A stretch of DNA of 64,000 nucleotides from Pelargonium tetragonum. Taxonomy: Eukaryota > Streptophyta > Magnoliopsida > Geraniales > Geraniaceae. This document shows positions 15,355 through 27,129 of the stretch, in pieces. The stretch lies in contig JAYMTL010000086.1 in assembly GCA_036897445.1 (NCBI GenBank), positions 20,376 to 84,375 of the forward strand. Direction: 5' to 3'. Numbering within the stretch: position 1 is the stretch's first letter; each line of letters begins with the position of its first letter. Below the pieces are notes generated by a model. The model worked only from the letters and a program-made list of their open reading frames with translations. It did no database searches and was not told where the DNA came from. The position numbers and the translations under genes are program-made.

Positions 15355-15410
15355 AAAGGGTCTTTATGAGTTTTAGAATCCTTCTTATTGCAAGGGTTTC
15401 AAGTCAAAAA

Positions 15411-15545
15411 GTAACTAATACAAGAAAGAGTAATATAACTACAAGAACTTATAATACAAAGAATAAGACAATACTAGCTATAAGTACCAGCTACCAGAAG
15501 AAGACTCATACTCTTTTTAGGAAGGTATAGCCCAGGATAGTATAG
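15411..15545. repeat. Small A+C-biased repeat block
   Basis: Shares the words TAATACAAGAA, ATAACTACAAGAAC and AGCTACCAG with the larger block at 7130-8290. No coding frame crosses it. Confidence 0.4.
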
Positions 15546-17318
15546 CGCATAAGACGGATAAGAGTAAGATAGGGATTCCGGTTAAAAGTATTCAAAAAAG
15601 AGCTCTTGTGTTCCTGTTTCTAAGTTTCCTATTCCTAAAGTCGAGTAGGTCGCCTTGTCGGTTATTTTTATTAGGTATAAGTCTAGACTAGACAGGAAGT
15701 TTATAAGTAAGTCCAGCTGCTTGGGAGGGCCTAAGAACTTTAGTAAGAAAAGTAAGATAAAAAAGCAGATTTGTTGGATTTGGATTATTTGGGAGCAAGT
15801 TAAAAGTCAAAAATCAAGCTTTTTAAAGCGTTTCTCAGATCAGAGAAGTCTCAGGGAAATGACGAAGCAAAAGTTAGAGTCATACTTTCTCATTACAAGA
15901 CATAATAGGGGTCTTATGAAGAAACTCTCTGCAAATTTTAGTACTTAAGCTGGCTTAGGAGTATGCAAATGGACTAAAACCCCTTTAGAGTACTTTCTAA
16001 AAGGAGAACCCCTACAAAAGTTACAAAAATGACAATTGCGGAGTAGAAACTCAAGTTTTTTTAAGTGACAATAGGTATAGCCTAGAAAATCCATTATAAA
16101 GAATATGAATTATTAGGACATGGGATATCGGGAATTAAAAAGCTAAAGGATCTACCTCTATATTACAAGGCCCTACTAAGAAGCGTACTTACAAACGAAC
16201 TAAAGACATGGTCCCAAAGTAAGAGCTCCTAAACAGTAGAAACTAGTCATATTTGCTTAACAAATCCGTAAGAATACTAATCTTGCGATATCTTATCTAT
16301 ACAGGGTAACTCCTTAAATTCATATAACTGCAATGGCAGAAACAAAAAGGTAATGTAATTAAGAGATTTGTATCTAATCGCTCTTAAAAACCTATAAGCG
16401 TTCTACTAATATAAGGTCAATTTAATCCTTTTGTACAAACTCAAGAGTTTCCACCTCAGTTCCTCTAAAACTTGTTAATATCTGAATTTTCTAGATCCAA
16501 AAAAATCCCATTTTCCTTTGCCTCGCAATTTATATAGCCTAAGAATATCCCCTTGTTTTTGTACTTTCGTAAGGATATTTTATTGTGCTAAGTAAGGGTC
16601 GCAGGAATTGTTGGCTTTGGCATATACTTTTCTTAATTTAAAGCAGGCCCTTTTTATAACTAAAATTTCCAAAATCAAGAAGACCAGCTAAGAGAGGTAT
16701 CATTCCTTACAAAAAGAATGATTTGCACTTATAAAAATCCTAAAAGAGGTTAGACTCTAACGATAAGCAAGCAAACCTGATGCTTGTATAAAACTTTTTC
16801 GTAAAGGAAAGCCAGGCCCGGTCTCCCTATATTTACATATTAAAGAGGGGTCTACCGCAGAGTCTAATCCATAGAAAAATGAGAATTTATCCTTTCAAAG
16901 GGCACTTTAAGGAATAGGCACAACCTACCCGAGTTATATAATGCTTTAAAGACCCTCTTTAATTCAATTTGGCCATAATACTAAAAAATTTGACTTAAGT
17001 AGATAGCCTTTTTCAAAGGATATGTTCAAAAAAGATTTTTTTATGTTCCGCGTATAAAACTTAGCATTTGCGAGAGCATATTCTTGCTCGTTATATCAGA
17101 AATCGGGTTACGTACAGAACCCTTATTAAAGCTAAAAGAGAAATTCACAGGCTCCCGTTAAGGTAAGGGCGAAGGATCTATATCCAATAATATACTTTAC
17201 GTCGTACTTGTATTTACTCTATCAGATAACAAGGAAATTCCTAGGCTGATATTTTGTTTCAGTAGCACTTCATTTTATGTCTTTTAAGCCTTAAAAGGAA
17301 TACCCTGAAGTCTTTTGC

Positions 17319-17341
17319 CAAAAGGTATGAACCCCTCTTTA
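17319..17341 (+). repeat. 23-bp exact dispersed repeat, copy 2
   Basis: Identical to 13952-13974, same orientation. It lies in otherwise unrecognised AT-rich sequence with no reading frame or RNA gene across it. Short repeats of this kind can act as sites for rare recombination in plant mitochondrial DNA. Confidence 0.85.
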
Positions 17342-17921
17342 TAGTTAAGAATAGCTTATTTTTATTAGAGGTTGTTGCATTGCCAACCTTGGTAGGGAGT
17401 TAGATTAAAAAAGACTGTCATAGCAGTTAACTAGTTCTTTTTCCTGGAAATACGGCTCGCTTAGCCCTAAAAAATAGAAATGGTATATGTCCCTCGCGGA
17501 TAGAAAATAAATGCACGAAATGGGAATAAAGTGTGTCAAAAACTCCCATCTCACAAGAGATAAGACCCAGATTAAGGCTTATAGACTACCACGGGCAAAG
17601 GGATTGTAGTAAGCCACTACTACGTGTAAGGAACATATCAACTCAGAATTAATTGACAAATACGAAGGAAAGTTAATATACTGTCAATAGCATCAATAAA
17701 AAGAAAACAAGGATAAAATAATGCTAAATTCTCGCAATAAAGCTTGCTTTTACTCACCTAATGAAAAAAATCTCACTCTTGTACAGAAAACTGACTTCAC
17801 TCGGACAATTGTGGATAGAAAGAAAAACTCGGAAATGTATAGGATTTCGTTAGGGCTAGAGTAAGCTTTGTTACTATTTGTACTTACTAAAAAAGAAGTT
17901 TAGGGGTTCCCTTATGTTCCG

Positions 17922-17946
17922 AAAATGAGGTTCTATACCTCATTTT
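17922..17946. repeat. Perfect 10-bp hairpin
   Basis: AAAATGAGGT (17922-17931) and ACCTCATTTT (17937-17946) are exact reverse complements around a 5-base loop, followed by more T. It resembles a terminator hairpin in shape, but no gene ends here. Hairpin-type terminators are not an established feature of plant mitochondria, so I record only the structure. Confidence 0.75.
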
Positions 17947-20900
17947 TTGTATGTACGAGATTTCATTAGTTTCCATAGGGTTTAGGGCGCCTTAATCAGG
18001 AGGGGAGTCCTTGTTCACGGTGTTGCTATTTCCACGAGTATTCACAGAGTAATTATTCAAAGAAGTTGGTTCTTAGTTTATTCTATGAAAAAAGAGCAAC
18101 TCTATAACTTTCTACTGGGTACCCTGTTCGTGTATTATTAAAAAAAAAGTCTCCAATTCCTAATTGACCTAGATAGTAAACGCTGATTGGACATTCTTAT
18201 CTCGCCTCATGAATCCTTTGCTTCTTCGACTTGTGCTAAGAACGGAGCTCTATTGGTCAAATTGGCTAGGCTAAATTTAAACCGCGACCAGATGAGCTTC
18301 GTTTTCTTTGAGTAAGGAATCCGCTTCTTTCTTTTTTCTCAATATTCAATGAGAGGTCTAGTTCAACATAAGTCTGACCTAATAAGCTTTATAGAAAATA
18401 CCACGGTAGAGAAGAAGGTATTTACTAACACGAAAAGCTAGCATAGAACTCCTTTTTACAAAGCGACGAACAAGAAGGAATTACCTAAGAAAGTGCTTGC
18501 TGAACTTGGCTAAGGCATAACACAAAGCAGTGATAGGAATACAAATAGTATAAGAAAGACAAAAGCTTTTAGTAAACTGGATTTGAGTTCGGGATTTTAA
18601 CCTTTTTGACATTCGGCAAAATAACCCTCAATTTATAGGACAGTAATTCAAAAGGATTTGCTCGCTTAACTTTTTTATTCAGGCAATATAAAGAAGCTTT
18701 TGCTAGAATACAAGGAGAAGGTAGAGTTCTTACTTTCTTTAAGTTTTCTGCAACGCCAGTACTAAGTCAGTCCGGTGGGTTCGCTCGTTAGAATTTCTTT
18801 ATATAAAAAAATTTGCGTGCTACTACTAAAAAGGGGGTTCTTTTCTTGAGCAGTGTACAACCAAAGGTAAGGTTAGGGAGCAGGCTTTACATGATTCATT
18901 TTTTGCTCGACGCGCCTTAATTTAAGAAATTTCCTGGGTATTGTAGAAACCTGATGGCGGATCTTGTTAGTAGTAATTAGGTATATCTAGCTTACTTCAA
19001 TTTGGGTATGTATTTCTTAAATTTCACTATGAATTAGTCTGAGTAAAAGTCTTATTTAACAAACTTAAAACCTCGGTAAATCTCAACAGCAAGGAATCCT
19101 ACGTTAGATATTTCATATTTCAAAGAGGTTTTTTATATTTATAATGCAAGAAAAAATTATAAATGTGATACGGAGTCTTATTAAGAGTATGTCTTGTACT
19201 CTAATTACCTTACTTATGCTTAATACTTCAGGGATTTTCCTCGAATTGTAGAGGTTTCTAAAACTAGTTAATCTTTGCAAACTCGTAACCTTCCTATACA
19301 CCTCTTTAACTTGACACCTTTTTACAGCTGGAATATATTAGTAATAGAGCACTCTGGTCAATACTACGCAACATAGGAAAGGTAAAAAAGTAAGATATAC
19401 TATAACTCCAGCCCGTTTACTTGATATCAATATTAGACCAATAAAGGATTACAAAGGTATAGCGATAATCTTACCCTACTGTTAATCGGAAGTTCCAAAT
19501 GCTTTTTAGCGTATACGACTCTCTTGCATTTAATGAAATTTTTATTTACTTATTATAAAGGTTTCTTCTTATTAGACTCACTTACGTAAAACCAAAAAAT
19601 TCTTAAAAGTTAATATCCAAATAATGATTGGTACTGTGTAATGAATAGTAGGGCATGCGGTTTCTTATAAAATGAAGTACTATCGACATATAAATGAACT
19701 CTTAATACTATTCTAATTCTCATACATTGTGTATCTATATAAAAATTATTGACAGAATTAAATTTTTGTTGAAATGAGAAAAAGTTTGAGTATGTATATA
19801 GCTACGTACCCCAAGTCATTTTTTTACAGAAAGAGGAATAAAAAACTAGGGTTTAAACTATCCCATGTTTTACTAGAATTGAAAATCAATATCATTCTAA
19901 TACTGAGTAAGGAATCCAAGAGAATCCAAAAAGAAAAACTACCATAACATAAGGGAGGTCCTTTGTTAATGTAAAAAAGGTCCTATACGAATCTATATTA
20001 ACTTAAAAAATTCCAATACTAGATACAGTAAATGTTTAACTCGGAAGAACTTCTACAACAGGATGAATTAGGGGAAATCCCATAGGAACCTAAAAAAGAG
20101 CGGAATATTAATTAATAGGAAAAACAGATATCGAAAATATAGCGTTAATCATACTTTGTCTTCGCCAAGGTGCACTATAGAGGCCCCTAAATTTTTAATT
20201 AATTCAAGCCTTGACCCAGATATTTCTTTACTTAACTAGATAGAGTCATAGTACTACTTAAGTCTTGTATTAAGGATAAAAACTTAGGATAGGAGTAGCA
20301 TGTAAAATAACTTAACATAGAAATATTCAAATAAGGATCCTTTACAGTAAAACTAAGGTTAACAAAGCAGAAAGACTTTAATATAAAAATAGAATAAATA
20401 TCGGATTTCGCGAAGGATAGCCCGCGCGCTTATTTGTGTAAAGTGAATAAAATTTGATATACTATACGGGAATCCTTTATATTCTTGTTTCAAAGGGGGC
20501 CCGCTCGAGTTGTGTAATTATCTTTCTTTCTTAGGCTCCAATGTAATGGGGTAATCCTTGGGGTTATGGCTGCCATTGGTGTTTTTTTAATAAAAGTTTA
20601 TTCCTGTCTTGTTTCAGTACTTTTTATTATATTCTATTTCTGTCTCTTTATTAACCAAAAGTCCGTGTAGGAATATCTTATTAGGTTTGAGTGAGACACG
20701 AGCCAGCCCCTGATTTAGTCAAAAAGATAGTTATTAGAGACGTATATAGGCATTACAAAATAGAATCTATTTCATTTCGAAAGTTATGTAGTAATGCAAA
20801 TATAGCTGACATATTCTTTCGATATAGGTATCCTAAAATTCTTAAGATCCCTGAATCTAGGATACTCTATGTTTTTTAAAAGCACTCGTCGAATTAATAG

Positions 20901-22429
20901 GAGACTCTCTTTCTTTTCATTATATAGATTGTTCCCGAGTAGTTTTATAAGCGCCGCCTTGAACAGGGAACTGTATGGTAATACTTCGCTGCTAGCGTTT
21001 TGCTATTATATCAAGTTAAGCCTAACAATTTACACAAAAGCAGCTCTTTTAGTTCTAACTAAAGGGAAACCCCTTATTAAAAAATAAGGACCTCTTTTAA
21101 TCTAGCAAGACTCTGGGTATCCCAGGATGTAGCTTTCATTAGGGGAAGCTTCTACTATCGATTTTGTAAAGGAATAAAAATCTCTACTTTAACAAAACTT
21201 TGAATCTTTGAAGTTTTGTTTCGTAACTTATAATTCTAGTTTATTAGCTTTTTTGAGTTTGCTTTATAAATTTGGAGTTCAAGAAGGATATGTATCAAGC
21301 CAAACCCCGAAGGATACTCTATAAGTTATAAAAAAGCTTTCTTGCGTCCTTATTAAAGGAGCTTCCCTATGATTTTAACCTAAGCTAGCTTTCTTTCGAG
21401 AACTGCCTGCTTGGGGTACTTGATAGGCATGGGAGACACACCCCCTTTTAGACGTTAAGGAAGCTTTAACTCGCAATACTTAGTTCTCTCCCCTGTGTAT
21501 AATCAAAAGTACTCATCTTAAATATTCTTCGGGTTTACCCAAGAAGTAGTAATCAATCAAAACTGGAGCTCTTAAGTAGGTATTCCTATATATACCCTAG
21601 GTTATGCTCTGATTATTAGTTTTACCCCGGGTCCTCTTGCCCTTTTTCTTAGTTTGTGAATCTACAACTTGGAATCCTAGTTTAATAAGTAACTTCCAAT
21701 ATTATGTATTCCTCGTACTTAAAAACTTTTTTTTGTAGGAGCTTTTTCCTGTCTTATCTTTCCTCGTTTGGTAACTCCCTGTTTTTAAGGGATTCCGTAT
21801 TAATGTCCTTTTTCCGACACGCGTTTGTGGATAGTTGAGAGATATCTCGTATTCATCGTTATTCAACTCCCAAATCTGGACATTTAGCTACACGGAGGGT
21901 CTAATATAAAGAGATCCCGTCGTTCTTATAAAAATTGAATTGATGGAACAAGGCAATCCTCAGCAGTTTCCCGGATAAGTATACTTTAAGAGAGCTTCAC
22001 AAAAGGGTTCTTGTTTTTTATAGTAAGCTAAGGGAGTTAAAAGGGTAAAGACTTAAACGTGTATCCTTTGACAAATAACATAGGCTGAGTAAACAAGTAT
22101 AGCAATAAGTCACTTATCAAAAGAAAAACCCTTTTACTAAAGATACTGCAAGCTCTTGAGGGTTCCTTTTATGTGTGTAGGTATTAGTCCAAAGCACTAC
22201 TTTAAAATAAAAAGAAATTTTTGAGAAAATTATTTGATAAGAAAGGTGACTCAGCTGCTTTTAAATAGCTTCCCAATAGGTTTAGATAATAGTGCTCTTT
22301 CTCTAAAGGGTTGTTAAATTCCCATAAATCTTCATTTTAATTGCAAGTTTTATCCCCCTTGAAATTGAAATAAAAACTCCAGTAGATTATACTAGTTCTT
22401 GATATAATGCACAGAAATTGAAATTTGTG

Positions 22430-22500
22430 TAGCACTATCGCAGAGTGGAGCAAAGTAGATGGGAGTGGAGTGCCTTTGTCTTGCTTACTTTGCACTTCTA
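22430..22500. promoter_or_regulatory. Stem-loop in the nad2 3' flank
   Basis: About 250 bases beyond the nad2 stop codon, GCAAAGTA (22450-22457) pairs perfectly with TACTTTGC (22486-22493) around a 28-base loop. A competing pair, GCACT (22432-22436) with AGTGC (22469-22473), overlaps it. Stem-loops or tRNA-like folds often mark mRNA 3' ends in plant mitochondria, and the position suits that role for nad2. The stretch CGCAGAGTGGAGCA (22439-22452) also resembles the first bases of an initiator tRNA, but no tRNA body follows. The role is inference only. Confidence 0.25.
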
Positions 22501-22740
22501 AAGAAATGGAGTTCTGGCCTTCTCTTTTATGATATACTTTAATATTAATAGAGCTTCTTTAAGTTTCTGTCATTTTTGCTTATTGAAAAGCTCCGGCCTT
22601 TTTCACTTTTCATATCGACAGGGACCCTTGCCTTGTAGCAGAAGCACACTTCTTGGAAATGAAGAAGAGGCGAGCTTGTATCTCATTCTATTCAAGAAAA
22701 ATGTCCTAAACCTGCTGAGCTCTATCTGAAAAAGGAAAAC

Positions 22741-24207
22741 TTAGAGATAGTTGCTAAGAGCCATTAGATGAGTAACCGAAAACAAAGGAGAGGGGTATAT
22801 AAAGAAAAGAGTGATCACGAATGAAGTCATTGACACTATTAAAGCCTTGTTACGATCCATTGCTTTATATGGAATCCATCTACGAGGTGTATCAAAAAAC
22901 ATGCGTTTCACTAATCGTATATAATAAAAGCAACTAACCACACTGGTAATTATACCGACTGCGGCTAGGAAATAAGCCCCGCAACTCAAGGCGGCAAAGA
23001 AGAGGTAAAACTTACTATAGAAGCCCGCTAATGGGGGAATTCCAGCGTATGAGAACATAGTAATGGCAAAAGTAATAGCTAAAATAGGATGAATTTTGGC
23101 AAGAGCACCTAAATCCGAGATATATTTGACATTGTTTTGACGTAATGCTAGAACTAGGGCAAAGACGTTGAGAGTCATTAAAGCATAAATAAAGATCGCT
23201 ATTAGTAAAGATTGAATTCCTTCTATGCTTCCACACGACAAACCAATACAAATGTAACCTACATGTCCAATCGAACTATAAGCTAGAAGTCTCTTCACTT
23301 TTGTTTGGGCCATAGCGGCAAGTGCTCCTAAGATCATAGAAGCAATGCTGCAGAAAAAGAAGATTTGTTGCAATGTGTCTCCATAGGAACCATAAAGAAA
23401 GAGACGTAAAAGAGTGGCAAAGATAGCGATTTTAGGAGCAATAGAAAGGAAGGCTGTTACAGGTGTGGGTGAACCCTCGTATATATCGGGTGCCCACATA
23501 TGAAAAGGAACTGCAGTTATCTTGAATAAGAATCCTACAGCTATAAAGAGAATTCCTATAAAAAGACCACTAGATTGAGGACCAGCCATTTCGTATCCCG
23601 TCATAATTTTGGCTAATTGATCGAAGTGGGTAGCTCCAGTAGACCCATAGATCATAGAACAACCAAACAAAAGGATTCCTGAAGAAAATGCACCTAAGAT
23701 CAAATATTTCAAACCGGCTTCTGTAGAAAATTCGGACTTTCGTTTCGAGGCTGCCATCACATAAAAGCATAAACTTTGAAGCTCAATAGCCAAATACATA
23801 GAAAGAAAATCATAAGCTGAAACCATAAAAAGCATACTGCAAGTCGAGATTAGAATTAAGACAATGAATTCAAAGGCATCAAATCTCTCTTCTTTGAAGA
23901 AAGCAAAACAGATAGAAAGAGTACCGGCTGCGCTCAACAAGAGAAGAATTTGACAGAAATAAGTCAAGTTGTCCCTACGAAAGAAGGGATTCCAGAAGAA
24001 GTGACCTACAGTTAGAAGGGGTGCACCAGACGACAGCAGAAGCAAACTAACTAGAATGCTCAGTAAGCCCAGCCAAGCTACATTACTGACTAAGGGCGGA
24101 TAATTCAGTTTCTTTGAGGTACTAAAGACAACTCCATGAACGAGTAAGATGACGGTAGCATTAATGAGAAAGATTTCAGGAAAGACTGCTAAGAAAAGGT
24201 TAAACAT
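22741..24207 (-). CDS. nad2: NADH dehydrogenase subunit 2 (complex I), intronless
   Basis: Encodes a proton-pumping, antiporter-like membrane subunit of respiratory complex I in the mitochondrial inner membrane. The 488-residue product is hydrophobic throughout, as expected for about 14 transmembrane helices. Landmarks are YLAIELQSLCFY (138-149), FLFKITAVPFHMWAPDIYEG (226-245), RLLAYSSIGHVGY (306-318) and FSYAGIPPLAGF (385-396). Residues matching the functional charges of bacterial NuoN are present: E142, K167, K229, K259 and K399. Length equals the usual plant protein when counted from the MFNLF start; Arabidopsis uses a Met 11 codons earlier. Here the upstream frame has no ATG before a stop, so 24207 is the only sensible start. 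No intron interrupts the frame at the four usual seed-plant sites (nad2i156, i542, i709, i1282; here about 24052, 23666, 23499 and 22926). Residues expected only after C-to-U editing appear to be genomically encoded. No neighbour gene is visible, so transcription is probably monocistronic. Confidence 0.98.
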   Translation of the reverse strand: MFNLFLAVFPEIFLINATVILLVHGVVFSTSKKLNYPPLVSNVAWLGLLSILVSLLLLSSGAPLLTVGHFFWNPFFRRDNLTYFCQILLLLSAAGTLSICFAFFKEERFDAFEFIVLILISTCSMLFMVSAYDFLSMYLAIELQSLCFYVMAASKRKSEFSTEAGLKYLILGAFSSGILLFGCSMIYGSTGATHFDQLAKIMTGYEMAGPQSSGLFIGILFIAVGFLFKITAVPFHMWAPDIYEGSPTPVTAFLSIAPKIAIFATLLRLFLYGSYGDTLQQIFFFCSIASMILGALAAMAQTKVKRLLAYSSIGHVGYICIGLSCGSIEGIQSLLIAIFIYALMTLNVFALVLALRQNNVKYISDLGALAKIHPILAITFAITMFSYAGIPPLAGFYSKFYLFFAALSCGAYFLAAVGIITSVVSCFYYIRLVKRMFFDTPRRWIPYKAMDRNKALIVSMTSFVITLFFIYPSPLFSVTHLMALSNYL

Positions 24208-24730
24208 GATATTTTTATGTGTTTTGACTGTCTTTTTGTGTAATCTGTAGCACTAAGTTACTTACGTAATAGGTTAATTAACACTCTACTTTCGAATTAT
24301 TCTCATTGCTAAAACAAGAAAAAGAAAACAAGTTAGCCAAGAGACTTACACGAAATTGAGAAACAGGGTAAGTTGAAAAGTGGAAGACTTTCTAGTGCTC
24401 GTAAATCCCAACTATTAGAAAATGTTACTTTAAGAGCTCCTTTAGGCTTTTTGATTCGAGTTTTGGTTACACAAGAATACAAAAAATCCACTGCGCACTC
24501 AACGCTTTTCTATAAGTACTTTGCAGCAACTCGAGTTAAAGTTTCTTCTATTTTACCGATCCGACTAGAACCTGTGAAATTCCGTTGAAAGGGACTCCAC
24601 TCTACCTTCTAAAATCTTAGGAAGAGATAGGTAGCTCATTTAGACTCTACTTTAAGAAAGGGAACTCTTCAAATAGAAAAAGAGCGAGTAAAGATTCTTA
24701 TAAGGGAGGGAAAGAATTACATTATATAAG
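24208..24730 (-). other. nad2 5' flank, no recognised promoter
   Basis: Upstream side of nad2. In frame with nad2 it is open for about 12 codons before the ATG and then closed by TAG and further stops, without another ATG. I looked for the usual plant mitochondrial CRTA-type promoter core followed by purines on the minus strand and found no convincing match. On the plus strand a 71-codon frame (24373-24588) starts only with TTG and resembles nothing I know. The 5' UTR and promoter probably lie here, but the sequence does not show where. Confidence 0.4.
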
Positions 24731-25544
24731 TGATTTCATGCTTATGTCATTTCTGAGCTCCTTAAAAAAAGAATAAAGAAACTCTTCAGAGCTGCATTTG
24801 AACTCTTATAAAAGGAAAAGCTTAAGGAATACCAGCCACCCCAATTACTCATGTACTACCAAACCCTCCTGAAAAAATTCATTCGAAAGAGTTGCTGCGC
24901 GAAAGCTATAAATATCCTATGATACTCCGGTAAATCCGGTTGAAGATAATGAATTTCAGTATTAAAAAGGAAGCTCTAGAAACTTGTAAGTACCAAACCC
25001 CGTATTACTAAAAACTCTTAATCTGTTGGGAGGCTTTTATAGACTCCTGTTTAATCCAAGAGCTTGAATTTTAAATAATCCTAGGGGCAATCCTACCTTT
25101 CTATTTTATTTATAGAGCAGAGCCCTTATCTACGCTTGTCCGTTTATAAATTTAGAAAATAGACTCCTGTCTCTTTTACTAGACCCCTTCAATAGATTAA
25201 GAAACTTCATCTCGGTCTCTAAACTCTTTGCTTGCACACCTCAGAGTAAAAAAGCTCCTATTTTAAACTAGTTATACAGAACTCCTGCGAGATCCCCTGT
25301 AAATACTTTTTTTTAGGGCGCCCCTTAACCTTAGGAACACAAGGGAACTTTTGCACACCTCCTTTGTTTAAGGAAAATACTCAAACTTCCCCATATAGAT
25401 AGAAAGTAGATAGAAAGGAACCGGGGCTCAGATCTATTAACCTTTTCCTTGTTTTCGAAACTTCTTGCTTTACATTTTACATACTACAAAAAGGGCACCC
25501 TCACTCGAGGATATTCTTAAAACAGTAATTTCCGCCTCATACTC

Positions 25545-25562
25545 ATATATATATATATATAT
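25545..25562. repeat. (AT)9 microsatellite
   Basis: Nine uninterrupted AT units in non-coding DNA about 1.3 kb upstream of the nad2 start codon. Confidence 0.9.
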
Positions 25563-27108
25563 ACTAAGATAATTATCCCGGCCCTTGTGAATGACTCAAG
25601 AATCCGTAGAGACGACCTATCTCATTGTTTAGCTAGAAGTACTAAATACCGGGTATTTTCTCAGAAAAACTTCCCCCTTGTTAAAATAGCACAATTTTTA
25701 AAGGGAGCCCTTTGTACTGCCCTCACAAAAAAGGGTGTATCTACTACTAATACTGGATTCTCATGAACTATGTAGAATTTTCATTTGCTTTCTATTTGTT
25801 TTCGAATAACGTATTAAGGAAAATCGACTCTCGAAGGATATGCCACACAAGCTTTATTTGAGTCAAATTTAGTATGAGTGGGTCCACGTCCTTGTGGTAA
25901 AAGCGAGCTGAGCTTGAGAAGTTTAGGGTTCTCCAGATATAGTAAAAGGTTTTGTTTCAGTGTCTTTAGTTGCGGGTATATACCAAGTTTTGTTAGAGTT
26001 CCTTCTCAACGAATGTAAGTTTCTTAATTTGCACTGCTTTTAATATGTACCCAACCCTTGGAAATTTCTTATCTAACTCTTTGGTTCTTGAAGAGTTCCT
26101 TTGCTAGCTATTTCTTGAGTTAATACGCAAATGTTTGAAATATTTGATGTTATAAGCTTATTAAACAAAGTTAATGACATATACTTTTTTAATAAGGGCC
26201 CCCTATGGGATTCCTGTGTCTAACTCTATAAAGTTACGTATATCGCTCTTTGAAATCCCTACTACCCCACCCTATTAGACCAGTTATTAGCAATTTGACT
26301 TAGGAGTCTGTAACAACAAAAGAATTCCAAACACAAGGTTTCCTTTACTTTTTATGTATGGGTGTACTTGTTATACTACATAATTTTTCTTAAAAACTTT
26401 ATTATCACTATATTACGGATTCCCTTCCCGGGTTCTCTAATTTACAATTGATTGTAGTCCAAGCAAATCCAGGGCTTTCTTTATTCTATTGACTCCTTGT
26501 TTAGTATTCCCTATCCGCCCTAAGCTTATCAAAAGTCCCTATAACACAAAGTTAGGAAGCTCTTTTTTATGTTATCAGGTTCTCCATAACTCTGCTTTTA
26601 TTTCTACCCGCTCTGTATTTGCATGTAAGTCAAGCCACCCAGTTCAACTTGAGTGTTTACGTCTCCAGGGATTCCTATTTTTACTGAAAAAAGAAAGGGA
26701 GTTAGCTTACTCAAAACATCACGAAGTTGAAGAGCAGTTTCCGTAAATGTAAATTCTAGAAATAAACATCTTAAAGTATATAAAATTCCAAGCCTTCTAC
26801 TCTTTTTCAAATATCACGGGGTTTATTTCCTTCTAGGAGTACTATAATTACAGGCGTTTAGACTCTTGCCCTGTCATTTTTTATTATACAAAAGTCTCAT
26901 ATAATAGGAGGGGCCCTAAGCGCAAAAAATCTCTCTCTTTAGCGAGGGCTCTTTAAGTTTATAAAGTCGAATTTAGGAGTTTCTTTTTTATGCTCTTTAG
27001 AAAAGAAATTCGTTTCTCTTCAAGCTCCTTTTGCTAGAATTTTCCTGAGCAAAATTTTAATTTCTCGACCTGGACGCCGCCCCTTTACTACAAGTGTTTG
27101 TACTCGTA

Positions 27109-27129
27109 AAGCACATATGATATGTGCTT
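27109..27129. repeat. Perfect 10-bp palindrome with 1-base spacer
   Basis: AAGCACATAT (27109-27118) and ATATGTGCTT (27120-27129) are exact reverse complements separated by a single G. With almost no loop it can form a cruciform or be read as a dyad. No gene lies next to it. Confidence 0.8.

Larger units (their letters stand above)
8291..15410. other. AT-rich non-coding DNA
   Basis: No gene can be supported. The stretch contains ten-T runs at 8510-8519 and 9705-9714 and an eight-G run at 9306-9313 directly after a TA-rich stretch. Many GG-A/T-CC micro-palindromes are also present. The longest open frames are short and show no family resemblance. Confidence 0.7.
15546..22429. other. AT-rich non-coding DNA
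   Basis: No gene can be supported. A purine-rich 97-codon frame at 15655-15948 starts with TTG and has no recognisable domain. The stretch contains the inverted AATTACATTACCT word at 16347-16363, the second copy of the 23-bp repeat, and a perfect hairpin at 17922-17946. Confidence 0.65.

Noticed and set aside
15655-15948. 97-codon purine-rich open frame rich in Lys, Ser and Arg
   Set aside because: Starts with TTG; the basic composition follows from purine richness; no family resemblance, including to ribosomal proteins or maturases.
24373-24588. 71-codon frame just upstream of nad2 on the opposite strand
   Set aside because: TTG start and no match to any mitochondrial gene I know; more likely part of the nad2 5' flank.
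24724-24735. ATATAAGTGA, similar to a CRTA-type mitochondrial promoter core
   Set aside because: It is on the plus strand, pointing away from nad2, and such AT-rich words are common here.
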